Assembly: GCA_041690495.1 (NCBI GenBank)
Contig: JAWLHE010000004.1
Coordinates: 369,089 to 433,088 of the forward strand
Origin: DATAAP01 sp041690495
Lineage (GTDB): Bacteria > Pseudomonadota > Alphaproteobacteria > CACIAM-22H2
DNA: 64,000 bases
Direction of reading: 5' to 3'
Part shown: positions 16,404 through 25,169 of the stretch, in pieces
Layout of the letters: each line of letters begins with the position of its first letter
Position numbering within the stretch: the first letter of the stretch is position 1
The notes under the pieces: generated by a model
The model's database searches: none
The model's input: only the letters and a program-made list of their open reading frames with translations
Told to the model about the DNA's origin: nothing
Translations under genes and position numbers: made by a program

Positions 16404-17855
16404 ATGAATCATCTCGGCACCATTCTGACCGTTGCGCTTGGCCTCTATGCGCTGGTGACGACCGTGTTCCTCATCTCGGAGAATCGCAGGCCGCAAGCGA
16501 CGCTGGCCTGGATGCTAGCTCTGTTCTTCACGCCCGGTTTCGGGCTGCTGATCTACTTCCTGTTCGGCCGGGACCGGAAGGCCTTCAGCAAGCAGAATAG
16601 GCTCCTGAGCCAGAATCTCGAGGCAAACGCGCTGCCTCTGCTCTCGACCGTTCTTTCGCACCAGGACGAGCGGATCGGACGTCTCGAGGACGGCAGCCCG
16701 GTGCGCAGGAGGCTGATGATGCTGGTCCGGCGGAATTCCCATTCCGCGCTCACCACCGGGAACGCCATCGACATCCGGCAGAACGCATCCAGCTTTTATG
16801 CCAGCATGATCGCGGACATGAAGGCGGCGCGCCACTCGATTCACCTGCAGTATTTTATCTGGGGCGCCGACGAATTCACGCGCAGCCTGAAAGACCTGCT
16901 CGCTGCCAAGGCCAGGGAGGGCATCGAGGTACGGTTGCTCTACGACCCGATCGGCTCGTTGCTCCATCTGCGGCCCGGCTATATCCGCGAGATGCGCGCC
17001 GCGGGCGTGCGGATGGTCCCGACATCGCCGCTCTATCGCCTGCACACGATCAGCTACCGCAACCACCGCAAGATCACCGTGATCGATGGGGCGGTCGGCT
17101 ACACCGGCGGCATGAATATCGGCCAGGAGCACATCGATGGCGGCAAGGGCTTCGAGTCCTGGCGCGACACCCAGCTCCGCGTTCTCGGCGAAGGCGCCGC
17201 CATGCTGCAGACCGTGTTCATGATCGACTGGTACAACGCCACCGGAGAGGACCTGTTCGCCGGGGCATACTTCCAGCAGCCCGTGAAGGAGTCCGCCGGA
17301 TCCGGTGTGCCGGTCCAGATACTGACTTCGGGCCCGGATTCGGAATGGGCGGCGATCCGACAGCTCTATTCTTCGATGATCGTTGCGGCGCAGCGTCACG
17401 TCTTCATCCAGTCTCCGTTCTTCATTCCCGACGCAACCATCGCCGAGGCGCTGAAGCAGGCAGCGCTGGCCGGTATCGACGTTCGGGTCATGCTAAGTGC
17501 CCGTGCCTCCGGCAATCCGGTTCCCAATTGGGCCGGAAACACCTATATCGCGGACGTTGCCGCCGCCGGAGTGCGCGTGTTTTTCTATGAGAAGGGGTAT
17601 CTGCACGCCAAAACGATCAGCATCGATTCCGAAATCTGTTCGATCGGCTCGGCGAACATCGACATCCGCAGTTTCAGCATCAACTACGAGATCAACGCCG
17701 TGCTCTACGATGAACGTCATGCGCAGGCGCTCGAGGCGGATTTCGAGCGCGACCTCGCCCACTGTACCGAATTCGATCTGGCGGAGTACAGGAAGCGCAA
17801 CGCTGCCATTCGCTTCAGGGACTCCGTGGCACGACTGTTGTCGCCATTGCTGTAA
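16404..17855 (+). CDS. cls: Cardiolipin synthase (phospholipase D superfamily)
   Basis: A 483-residue inner-membrane enzyme that joins two phosphatidylglycerols, or a related pair, to cardiolipin. The N-terminus has two hydrophobic segments (ILTVALGLYALVTTVFLI and TLAWMLALFFTPGFGLLIYFLFG), as in ClsA. Two PLD active-site motifs are complete: HRKITVIDGAVGYTGG near residue 218 and HAKTISIDSEICSIGSANID near residue 398. AGGAAG about nine bases upstream supports ATG 16404 over the in-frame ATG at 16368. Length and motif order match the bacterial cardiolipin synthase family throughout. Confidence 0.95.
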   Translation: MNHLGTILTVALGLYALVTTVFLISENRRPQATLAWMLALFFTPGFGLLIYFLFGRDRKAFSKQNRLLSQNLEANALPLLSTVLSHQDERIGRLEDGSPVRRRLMMLVRRNSHSALTTGNAIDIRQNASSFYASMIADMKAARHSIHLQYFIWGADEFTRSLKDLLAAKAREGIEVRLLYDPIGSLLHLRPGYIREMRAAGVRMVPTSPLYRLHTISYRNHRKITVIDGAVGYTGGMNIGQEHIDGGKGFESWRDTQLRVLGEGAAMLQTVFMIDWYNATGEDLFAGAYFQQPVKESAGSGVPVQILTSGPDSEWAAIRQLYSSMIVAAQRHVFIQSPFFIPDATIAEALKQAALAGIDVRVMLSARASGNPVPNWAGNTYIADVAAAGVRVFFYEKGYLHAKTISIDSEICSIGSANIDIRSFSINYEINAVLYDERHAQALEADFERDLAHCTEFDLAEYRKRNAAIRFRDSVARLLSPLL

Positions 17856-18137
17856 GCCTTATCTGTTCAACCTGGCCTCCGCGGTCGCTGCGGCCGAAGA
17901 AAATCGCGTCCGGATCGACGCGGAACTCCGCGAGTGCAACGATCTGCCGGACCGGCGCACGGACGGATGGGCTCGATTCGCGTCGGTCCGATGGGGTTCG
18001 CTCCGCGGAATCTGCATATCCGGCGTTCCCGATCTCAGGGCAGTATTGCCCTATCGTCGATCACCGGCTCCTGCCGGCCCGGGAAGACGCCGAAATGTAT
18101 TGCCCCTTCCCCCGTCCCCAACTATCCAGTCCGTCCC

Positions 18138-19244
18138 ATGACACTCCACGAACGCTACGGGCTCACGAGAGTCATCAATGCCGCCGGATCGTTCACACCT
18201 GTTGGCGTGTCCCGGTCCTCGCCCGGCGTTGCGCAAGCTGCTGCCGAGGCCCTGGGGAACTTCTTCGTCATTGACGAGCTTCAGGGCGCGGCCAGCGTCG
18301 CACTGGCCCGCTGGACGGGTGCGGAAGCAGGGGCGGTGACCCACTGCGCCGCAGCCGGAATAACGGTGGCCATCGCGGCGGCCATGACGGGCATGCGAGC
18401 CGAGGCCGTGGCCGCCCTGCCCGATACGACCGGAATGGCGAATCGCGTGGTGCTGCCGGCAAATCACGCGGTCAATTATGGCCATCCGATCGTGCAGGAT
18501 GTCCGTCTCGCCGGCGCGCAGCCCGTGTTCGCCGGAACCGCCGGAGCATGCACGACTGCGGACATCGAGAGGTCGATTTCGCACCCCGAGACGTCCTGCC
18601 TGCTCCTGGTTTCATCGCGACTGACGACCGGCGGACCCGTGGATCTGGCGGGCGCGGTGGCTGCAGCCCAACGTCGCGGCGTGCCGGCGATCATCGACGG
18701 GGCAGCCCAGGACATGCGCATCGGGGAGCTGCTTGCCACGGGCGCCGACCTTGTTGTGATCAGCGCCCACAAGTACCTGGCATCACCGACTGCGGGTCTG
18801 ATCATCGGCCGTAGCAAGTGGGTACAAGCCGCCCGCGCGCAGGAGAAAGGCATCGGCCGGGCGATGAAGCCCACGAAGGAGGCGATATGCGGCGTTCTGG
18901 CCGCGATCGAGGAACGCGAGCGGCTCGATCTCGCGGCCTGGCGCCGAAAGCAGGAGGACAGGGTCATCCATTTCGTTCAGCTCGCGAACGCGCTGGATGG
19001 AGTGAACGCGCGGGCTCAGCCCGACGCGGTCGGGATGCCTTTTTCGCGGGCGCACCTCTCCATAGACAGCGGCCGCGCGCGCCTCGACGCGCGTGCACTC
19101 GCCGCCGCGTTGAAATCGGGAGCGCCCTCGATCTGGATCATGGAGCACCGGCTCGCCGAGGCAGAGCTCATCCTCGAGTTGGTTCAGCTCGGAGACGATG
19201 AGATCGACACCATTCTCGCGCGCCTGTCCGAGCTGCTGGCTTGA
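18138..19244 (+). CDS. SelA-like PLP-dependent enzyme
   Basis: A 368-residue fold-type I PLP enzyme of the SelA / DgaE-like group. It opens with RYGLTRVINAAGSFTPVGVS, the usual N-terminal signature of L-seryl-tRNA(Sec) selenium transferase-like proteins. A Schiff-base lysine is in VISAHKYLASPTAG near residue 215, after the cofactor aspartate block PAIIDGAAQDMR. It is shorter than true SelA (about 460 residues) and no selenium genes are nearby, so a role on a small amino acid or amino sugar (ammonia-lyase or racemase-like) is more likely than selenocysteine synthesis. The stop is six bases from that of the convergent fusion gene. Confidence 0.82.
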   Translation: MTLHERYGLTRVINAAGSFTPVGVSRSSPGVAQAAAEALGNFFVIDELQGAASVALARWTGAEAGAVTHCAAAGITVAIAAAMTGMRAEAVAALPDTTGMANRVVLPANHAVNYGHPIVQDVRLAGAQPVFAGTAGACTTADIERSISHPETSCLLLVSSRLTTGGPVDLAGAVAAAQRRGVPAIIDGAAQDMRIGELLATGADLVVISAHKYLASPTAGLIIGRSKWVQAARAQEKGIGRAMKPTKEAICGVLAAIEERERLDLAAWRRKQEDRVIHFVQLANALDGVNARAQPDAVGMPFSRAHLSIDSGRARLDARALAAALKSGAPSIWIMEHRLAEAELILELVQLGDDEIDTILARLSELLA

Positions 19245-19250
19245 AGGCGG

Positions 19251-21071
19251 CTACGCCGCCTCGGCCACCCGCACGCCGGCGCCCTTCACCAGCATCACCT
19301 TGTTGAGCAGCTTCACCAGCGCGTAGACGGACTCGATCGCGGGGGCGGGCGTCTCGGTGACGCGCGCCATTTCGAGGATCGAGCCGATCAGCGCCTCGGT
19401 CTCGAGCGAGCGGCCCGCCTCGACGTCCTGGAGCATCGACGTCTTGTGGGCGCCGACGCTCTCGGCCCCGGCGATGCGCTTCTCGATCGTCACGCGGAAG
19501 GTGACGCCGAGCTTCTTGGCGATCGTCTCGGCCTCCTCCATCATCCGCGCCGCCAGCTTGCGCGTCTCCGGGAACTGGCAGATATCGACCAGGGTCGCGT
19601 GCGTGAGCGCGCTGATCGGGTTGAAGGACAGGTTGCCCCAAGCCTTGAGCCAGATCTCGGACCGGATATCCTTGAGCACGCGCGACTTGAGGCCGGACTT
19701 TACCAGCACGTCGTGGAGCAGCCTGACGCGATCCGTCTCCTTGCCATCGAGCTCGCCGATCGGGAAGCGGTCGCCTTCCACATGGTGGATGACGCCGGGC
19801 GCCGTCACTGCGGCGGCCGGGTAGACGACGCAGCCGATGATGCGGTTGGCGTCGATCTTCTTCGTCAGGATGCCGGTCGGATCGAGGCTCTCCAGTTTCC
19901 TGTTGTCGTACTTGCCGCCGAGTTTCTGGAAATACCACCACGGCAGCCCGTTCTGGACGGTCATCACCATGGTGTCGGGGCCGAGCATGTGCTCGATGTT
20001 CTTGGCGACATTGTCGAGATAGTGCGCCTTGACCGCGAGGATCACGAGATCCTGCTTGCCGGCCTCCGCGACATTGTCGACGGCCTTGACCTTCGCGGTC
20101 TCGACCTTGCCGTCATGCCATTCAAGCTTCAAACCGCTCTTCTTGATCGCCGCAAGGTGCGGGCCGAGGTCGATGACGGTCACCTCGTTCCCGGCGAGCG
20201 CCAGCTTCGCCGCCATCAGGCCGCCGATGGCGCCGGCGCCGACCACGCCGACCTTGATCGGCTTCGGCGCTGCGCCGAGCAGATACGGGCTGGGCAGAAC
20301 CTGGTTGAACGGATTGCTGAGCGTGCCGACACCGTCGATGACGATATCGATCATGTTGTTCGCCTCGCCCATGACGCCGGCGCCCAGCGAAGTGCCGCAG
20401 GCGATGACGTCACCCGGCATCAGGGTCATGTCGCGCGAGATCGCCGCCACCAGCTTGTACGGCGGGAAGAACATGTCTGATACGGGATAGTTCTGCACCT
20501 CCTTGCCGTTGAGGATGGTGCGGATCCTGAGCTGCATCGGGTCGACGCCGGTCGCGATCGCCGGCCCGAACACGCCGAACGTGTCAAAGCTCTTGGACCG
20601 GACCCACTGGTCGAAGGTCGGGTTCTTCTTGAGCAGGTCGACCGCTGTGACGTCATTCACGCAGGTGTAACCGAAGATGTAGTCCTTGGCCTCCGCCTCG
20701 GTGACGTTCGAGCATTTCTTGCCGATGACGACGCCAAGCTCGCCCTCGTAGATGATCCGGCCGCTATAGGTCTTCGGCCGCTCGATCGGCGCGCCGTGCG
20801 GGTGATAGGCGTTCGGCGCCTTGAGGAAGTAGAGCGGCTCCTCCGGGACCAGGAAGTTGTTCTTGGCGGCGAGCTGATGGAAGTTGTTCCACAGGCAGAC
20901 CATCTTCGACGGCTCGCACGGCGTGAGCACGCGCACGTCTGCAAGCGACACGGCCTCTCCGGACGGCTCGTTCTCGCCGAACATCTCCCCGGTATGGACG
21001 ACGATCTTTCCATCCACGAGGGTGCCGAACCCGACCTGTCCGCCCCGCTCGAACCTCACCCAATGCGCCAT
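19251..21071 (-). CDS. Fusion: fumarylacetoacetate hydrolase domain + ketopantoate reductase-like domain
   Basis: A single uninterrupted 606-residue frame joining two enzymes. Residues about 1-262 form an FAH-type domain, with YEGELGVVIGKKCSNVTEAE giving the metal-binding glutamates, YTCVNDVTA the aspartate, and GDVIACGTSLGAG the late loop. After a short linker (LPSPYLLGAAPKPI) residues about 274-600 form a ketopantoate reductase / ApbA-like domain. It has the Rossmann loop VGVVGAGAIGGLMAAKLA, the lysine in AVKAHYLDNV, VQNGLPWW, and the catalytic-lysine block EIWLKAWGNLSFNPISALT. It may couple hydrolysis or decarboxylation of a beta-diketone or oxaloacetate-like substrate to NADPH reduction of the 2-oxo product. 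GGGAG precedes ATG 21071. Confidence 0.88.
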   Translation of the reverse strand: MAHWVRFERGGQVGFGTLVDGKIVVHTGEMFGENEPSGEAVSLADVRVLTPCEPSKMVCLWNNFHQLAAKNNFLVPEEPLYFLKAPNAYHPHGAPIERPKTYSGRIIYEGELGVVIGKKCSNVTEAEAKDYIFGYTCVNDVTAVDLLKKNPTFDQWVRSKSFDTFGVFGPAIATGVDPMQLRIRTILNGKEVQNYPVSDMFFPPYKLVAAISRDMTLMPGDVIACGTSLGAGVMGEANNMIDIVIDGVGTLSNPFNQVLPSPYLLGAAPKPIKVGVVGAGAIGGLMAAKLALAGNEVTVIDLGPHLAAIKKSGLKLEWHDGKVETAKVKAVDNVAEAGKQDLVILAVKAHYLDNVAKNIEHMLGPDTMVMTVQNGLPWWYFQKLGGKYDNRKLESLDPTGILTKKIDANRIIGCVVYPAAAVTAPGVIHHVEGDRFPIGELDGKETDRVRLLHDVLVKSGLKSRVLKDIRSEIWLKAWGNLSFNPISALTHATLVDICQFPETRKLAARMMEEAETIAKKLGVTFRVTIEKRIAGAESVGAHKTSMLQDVEAGRSLETEALIGSILEMARVTETPAPAIESVYALVKLLNKVMLVKGAGVRVAEAA

Positions 21072-21466
21072 GGCTCGCTCCCGTGCTGCCGGTCAAACGC
21101 CTCGAAGGAACGCCGGACGCTTTCGTCGGGAGTGGTCGGCCCGGACCGCGGGCGCCACCGCCGCATCTCGGCGGCCGGCGCCGTGTTCGGTGCATCGGCC
21201 GGAGTTGGAGCGGAAAGCCGCCGGCTTCCGCCGCAGCGCGCTCCAGCGCCCTCCCTCGCAAGCATTCGGTCTGGCCGTCGAGGCTCTTGGCCTGCATGCA
21301 ATAGGGCTGCTTTCAGGCTGTCAAGGCGAACTTCGCTTGGCGGCTGCATCCTCCTTTCGGGCAGTACACTTCTGTCGCGAATGCCCGTCAGGAACAGAAT
21401 TGCCAAGCCTTCGTTGCAATCTTCGGTTCGGATGCGCCGCGACCCGGCCTTATCGGGGGATGTCCC
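21072..21466. other. Intergenic region after the fusion gene start
   Basis: A 395-bp stretch between the leftward fusion gene and a rightward small gene. Open frames in it continue from the opposite strand and show no coding signature. It should contain the fusion-gene promoter. Confidence 0.4.
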
Positions 21467-21751
21467 ATGAGATACCACCATATCGTGTCAGAAGAGCCAC
21501 GCGATGCCGCAATCGAGAACCTGCGCGTGATGGTCACCGCACAATCGGCCCTGATCCTGGGCCTGCTCACGGTTCTTGGCGAATCCCGGATAATGCCGCG
21601 CGCCGGGTTGCGCGCCGTGCTCGAGGCGGCGCTGGACATGGTCGACAATGTCGATCTCGACGGCGCCGATCCGACTCCACGCGGCCTCCATGCAGCCAGG
21701 ACCTGGCTGCAGCAGCTCCTCGACGACTTGCCCGAGAGTTGGGCGGCCTAG
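21467..21751 (+). CDS. Small hypothetical protein (94 aa)
   Basis: Starts at ATG 21467 with GGGGGA just upstream. The product is helical with an amphipathic core (LRVMVTAQSALILGLLTVLG) followed by ALDMVDNVDLDGADPTPRG and a tryptophan-containing helix (TWLQQLLDDLPESWAA). No domain is recognised. It shares four bases at its stop with the convergent neighbour. Confidence 0.5.
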   Translation: MRYHHIVSEEPRDAAIENLRVMVTAQSALILGLLTVLGESRIMPRAGLRAVLEAALDMVDNVDLDGADPTPRGLHAARTWLQQLLDDLPESWAA

Positions 21752-21993
21752 CCGCCCTGAAGAATGGAGCGTAGATTGAGCGACCAGGTAACGCCGCATG
21801 GCATCGTCACCTCCTGGTCGCCGACTTCCTCGATCGCGACAAGACATTCGCAGCGAACGCAGCGCACGATCGCCGGCCCTTCGAAATAGCGCCTGATCGT
21901 TCTGAACTTGCATCCGGGCTCGCGCGGCGGCGCGGCACGGACATGGAGAGGGCGGCTATCGTCACGGGTCATCGTGGCGCGATAGATGCGCAT
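21748..21993 (-). CDS. Small cysteine-containing hypothetical protein (81 aa)
   Basis: Starts at ATG 21993 (a GTG directly before it is also possible) after a GGGG stretch. The product has an Arg/Pro-rich N-terminus and a central segment VRCVRCECLVAIEEVGD whose cysteines could form a metal site, but only one side of a zinc knuckle is visible. Function unknown. Confidence 0.42.
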   Translation of the reverse strand: MRIYRATMTRDDSRPLHVRAAPPREPGCKFRTIRRYFEGPAIVRCVRCECLVAIEEVGDQEVTMPCGVTWSLNLRSILQGG

Positions 21994-22072
21994 CACCCCG
22001 TTAGCAGGTCGTTAATCGTGGTCGCGATGCGATCCCGCAAGAAAGCTTGGCTGCGAGGTCATCGTCTTTGCG

Positions 22073-25000
22073 CTATTCCGCCGGCTGGCTGTGCGCCGCC
22101 GCCGGCGCATGTGCCTTGCGCGTGCGCGCGAGCAGCGTGTACGCGGTCGGCACGATGAACAACGTGAAGAAGGTGCCCAGAAGCAGGCCGCCGACAATGA
22201 CCCAGCCGATCTGCTGGCGGCTCTCCGCACCGGCACCCGTCGCCAGCGCCAGCGGAATCGAGCCGAGCACCATCGCGCCGGTCGTCATCAGGATGGGGCG
22301 CAGGCGCAGGACGGCCGCCTCGACCACCGCCTCCACCTTCGACATCCCGCGCTCCTGCAGCTGATTGGCGAACTCAACGATCAGAATGCCGTGCTTTGTG
22401 ATCAGGCCGACCAGCGTCACCAACCCGATCTGGCTGTAGACATTGAGCGTGCCGCCGGTCAGCTTGAGCGCCAGCAGCGCGCCGGTCATCGACAACGGCA
22501 CCGTCAGCATGATCACGAACGGGTCGATGAAGCTCTCGAACTGCGCCGACAGCACGAGGTAGATGAACACCAGCGCCAGCAGGAAGGTGACGTAGATGCC
22601 GCCGGTCGAGGTGCGGTACTCGCGACTCTCGCCCGACAGGTCGTTGATGATGTTCGACGGCAGCTTCTCCGCCTCTGCCTGCAGGAAGGTCAGCGCCTCG
22701 CCCAGCGTGTAGCCCGGCGCCAGGGTCGCGGTGATGGTGGCGGAACGCAGCTTGTTGAAGTGGTTGAGCTCCTTCGGGGCCACCGTCTCCTGGATCGTCA
22801 CCAGGTTGGACAGCGCCACCATGTCGCCGCCGCCGGCGCGGACATAGATCTGGTTTAGATCGTCGGGCCGCGCGCGCTCGGGGTCGGCGAGCTGGACCAT
22901 CACGTCATATTGCTTGCCGTTCTGCTTGAAGCGCGTCACCTGGCGGCCGCCGAGCAATGTCTCCAGCGTGCGCCCGATCGTGTCGACATCGACGCCGAGG
23001 TCGGACGCCTTCTCGCGGTTGACCGAGACGCGCAGCTCCGGCTTGTTGAGCTTGAGATCGGAATCGAGGTTGAGCAGCCGCGGATTTTCCCGTGCCGCGG
23101 CCATGAACTGATCCACCGCCTTCTGCAGATCGGCATAGGGCGCGGAGGTCTGCAGCACGAACGAGATCGGCTTGTCGATCGGGCTCTGGCCCAGAGAAGG
23201 CGGGTTGACCGGGAAGGCGAGGATGCCGGGAATTGCGCCGAACAGCTTCGGCGCCAGCTCGGCCACAACCTGCTGGACCTTGATCTCGCGCTCGTCCCAG
23301 TCCTTCAGCCCCATGAAGGAGATGGCCTGCGTCACCACCGGAAAGCCCACGACCATGAAGAACTTATCGATTGCCGGCGTCTGCGCATAGAAGGACTCCA
23401 TGCGCCGCGCCGAGGCGTCGGTGAAATCGATGGTCGATCCCTCCGGCGCGATGCCGATCGCAATGAAGAAGCCGCGGTCCTCGGTCGGCGACAGCTCGGA
23501 CGGCAGCGACGCGAACAGGAAGCCCGCCGCCCCCGCCACCATCAGCATGACCACGACGACGGCGGCCCGGACCGTCAGGGTGAAGCGCAGAGTACGGCGA
23601 TAGAAGCGGTTGAGCCCTTCGAGGCCGCGCTCGACAGTACGGTACGCCCAGCCGTGCCGCTCCTGGTGGCGCAGCAGCTTCGACGACATCATCGGCGACA
23701 GGGTCAGCGCCACGAAGCCGGAGACGATCACCGCGCCGGCCAGTGTCAGCGCGAACTCGCCGAAGAGCCGCCCGGTGCGGCCGGTCTGGAACGCGACGGG
23801 CGCGTAGACGGCGGCGAGCGTGATGGTCATGGCGACGATCGCGAAGGCGATCTCGCGCGAGCCCTTGAGGGCCGCCTCGAAAGGCCGCATGCCCTGCTCG
23901 ACATAGCGGCTGATGTTCTCGAGCATGACAATCGCGTCGTCGACGACGAGGCCGACCGCCAGCACCAGCGCCAGCAGGGTCAGGGTGTTGATGGAGAACC
24001 CGCACAGCAGCATCAGCGAGAACGCGCCGACCAGCGACACCGGGATAGTGACGAGCGGGATCAGGGTCGCGCGAAGGCTGCGCAGGAAGATGAAGATGAC
24101 GAGGATGACGAGGACGATCGCTTCTCCGATCGCGCTGAACACGTTCTCGATCGATTTCTCGATGAAGACCGACGAATCGTAGGCGTTGTTGACCGTCATG
24201 CCCTCGGGCAGGCCCTCGATGATCTTCGGCAGGGTCTCGTTGACCGCGTTCGATACCTCGAGCGGATTGGCGGTGGACTGTTTGACGACGCCGATCGCCA
24301 CTGCGCTGTTGCCCTTGTAGCGGGCGATGACGCGCTTGTCGCGCGCATCGATCTCGGCATGGCCGACATCCTTGAGACGGATCGGGTATCCCGCCGCATC
24401 GCGGATGATCATTTCGTTGAACTGCGCGGGCGTGCGCAGGTCGGTCTCGGTCAGCACCGTGAATTCGCGCGACGTGCTCTCTATCCGGCCGGCCGGAACC
24501 TCGACGTTCTGGCGGCGCAGCGCGTTCTCGACGTCCTGTACGGTCAGCGAATAGGCCGCCAGCCGCATGGGATCGAGCCAGATACGCATGGCATAGCGCC
24601 GCTCGCCGAAGATGCGCACGTCGGCGACGCCGGGCAGGTTCTGCAGCCGGTCCTTGACGAAGCGGTCGGCATAATCGGTGACGTCGAGTGCCGAATGCCG
24701 GTCAGAGGAGAAGGCAAGATAGATGATCGGCTGCGCGTCGGCCTCGACCTTGGCGATCACCGGCTCGTCGATCTCGTCGGGGAGCTGGCCACGCACGCGC
24801 CCGACCCGGTCGCGCACGTCGGAAGCGGCGCCGTCGGGATCGCGGTCAAGCCGGAAGCGGATCGTGATCTGGCTCTCCTCCGGCCGGCTGATCGAACTCA
24901 TCACGTCGATGCCCTCGATGCCCGCCAGCGAGTCCTCGAGCGGCACCGTCACCTGGCTTTCGATGATTTCCGCCGAGGCACCGCGATAGGTCGTTTCGAC

Positions 25001-25138
25001 CGTGATCACCGGCTCGTCGATGTTCGGGTATTCGCGCACGCTGAGTCGGCTGTAGGCCATCAGCCCGACCAGCACGATCGCGAGGCTCATCACGGTGGCC
25101 AGCACAGGCCGGCGGATGGAGATGTCGGAGAGAGTCAT
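22073..25138 (-). CDS. RND multidrug efflux pump, inner-membrane transporter (HAE1/AcrB type)
   Basis: A 1021-residue proton-driven RND permease. The first membrane segment follows ISIRRPVLATVMSLAIVLVG. The proton-relay aspartate pair is in GLVVDDAIVMLENI near residue 405, and the second-half membrane repeats include LTVPLSMTGALLAL and ILIVEFANQLQE. The porter-domain wording PIDKPISFVLQTSAPYADLQ is typical of the hydrophobic and amphiphilic efflux family. It works with the adaptor gene immediately upstream (31-bp gap) and an outer-membrane channel encoded elsewhere, since no TolC homologue is in the window. Start ATG 25138 is preferred over 25216, which adds a non-family extension. Confidence 0.95.
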   Translation of the reverse strand: MTLSDISIRRPVLATVMSLAIVLVGLMAYSRLSVREYPNIDEPVITVETTYRGASAEIIESQVTVPLEDSLAGIEGIDVMSSISRPEESQITIRFRLDRDPDGAASDVRDRVGRVRGQLPDEIDEPVIAKVEADAQPIIYLAFSSDRHSALDVTDYADRFVKDRLQNLPGVADVRIFGERRYAMRIWLDPMRLAAYSLTVQDVENALRRQNVEVPAGRIESTSREFTVLTETDLRTPAQFNEMIIRDAAGYPIRLKDVGHAEIDARDKRVIARYKGNSAVAIGVVKQSTANPLEVSNAVNETLPKIIEGLPEGMTVNNAYDSSVFIEKSIENVFSAIGEAIVLVILVIFIFLRSLRATLIPLVTIPVSLVGAFSLMLLCGFSINTLTLLALVLAVGLVVDDAIVMLENISRYVEQGMRPFEAALKGSREIAFAIVAMTITLAAVYAPVAFQTGRTGRLFGEFALTLAGAVIVSGFVALTLSPMMSSKLLRHQERHGWAYRTVERGLEGLNRFYRRTLRFTLTVRAAVVVVMLMVAGAAGFLFASLPSELSPTEDRGFFIAIGIAPEGSTIDFTDASARRMESFYAQTPAIDKFFMVVGFPVVTQAISFMGLKDWDEREIKVQQVVAELAPKLFGAIPGILAFPVNPPSLGQSPIDKPISFVLQTSAPYADLQKAVDQFMAAARENPRLLNLDSDLKLNKPELRVSVNREKASDLGVDVDTIGRTLETLLGGRQVTRFKQNGKQYDVMVQLADPERARPDDLNQIYVRAGGGDMVALSNLVTIQETVAPKELNHFNKLRSATITATLAPGYTLGEALTFLQAEAEKLPSNIINDLSGESREYRTSTGGIYVTFLLALVFIYLVLSAQFESFIDPFVIMLTVPLSMTGALLALKLTGGTLNVYSQIGLVTLVGLITKHGILIVEFANQLQERGMSKVEAVVEAAVLRLRPILMTTGAMVLGSIPLALATGAGAESRQQIGWVIVGGLLLGTFFTLFIVPTAYTLLARTRKAHAPAAAHSQPAE

Positions 25139-25169
25139 CTTGGTTCCAATCGACGGAAGCGGGTCGGCT

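Noticed and set aside
18138..19244. True selenocysteine synthase
   Set aside because: Too short, and no selenium genes in the window; called SelA-like only.
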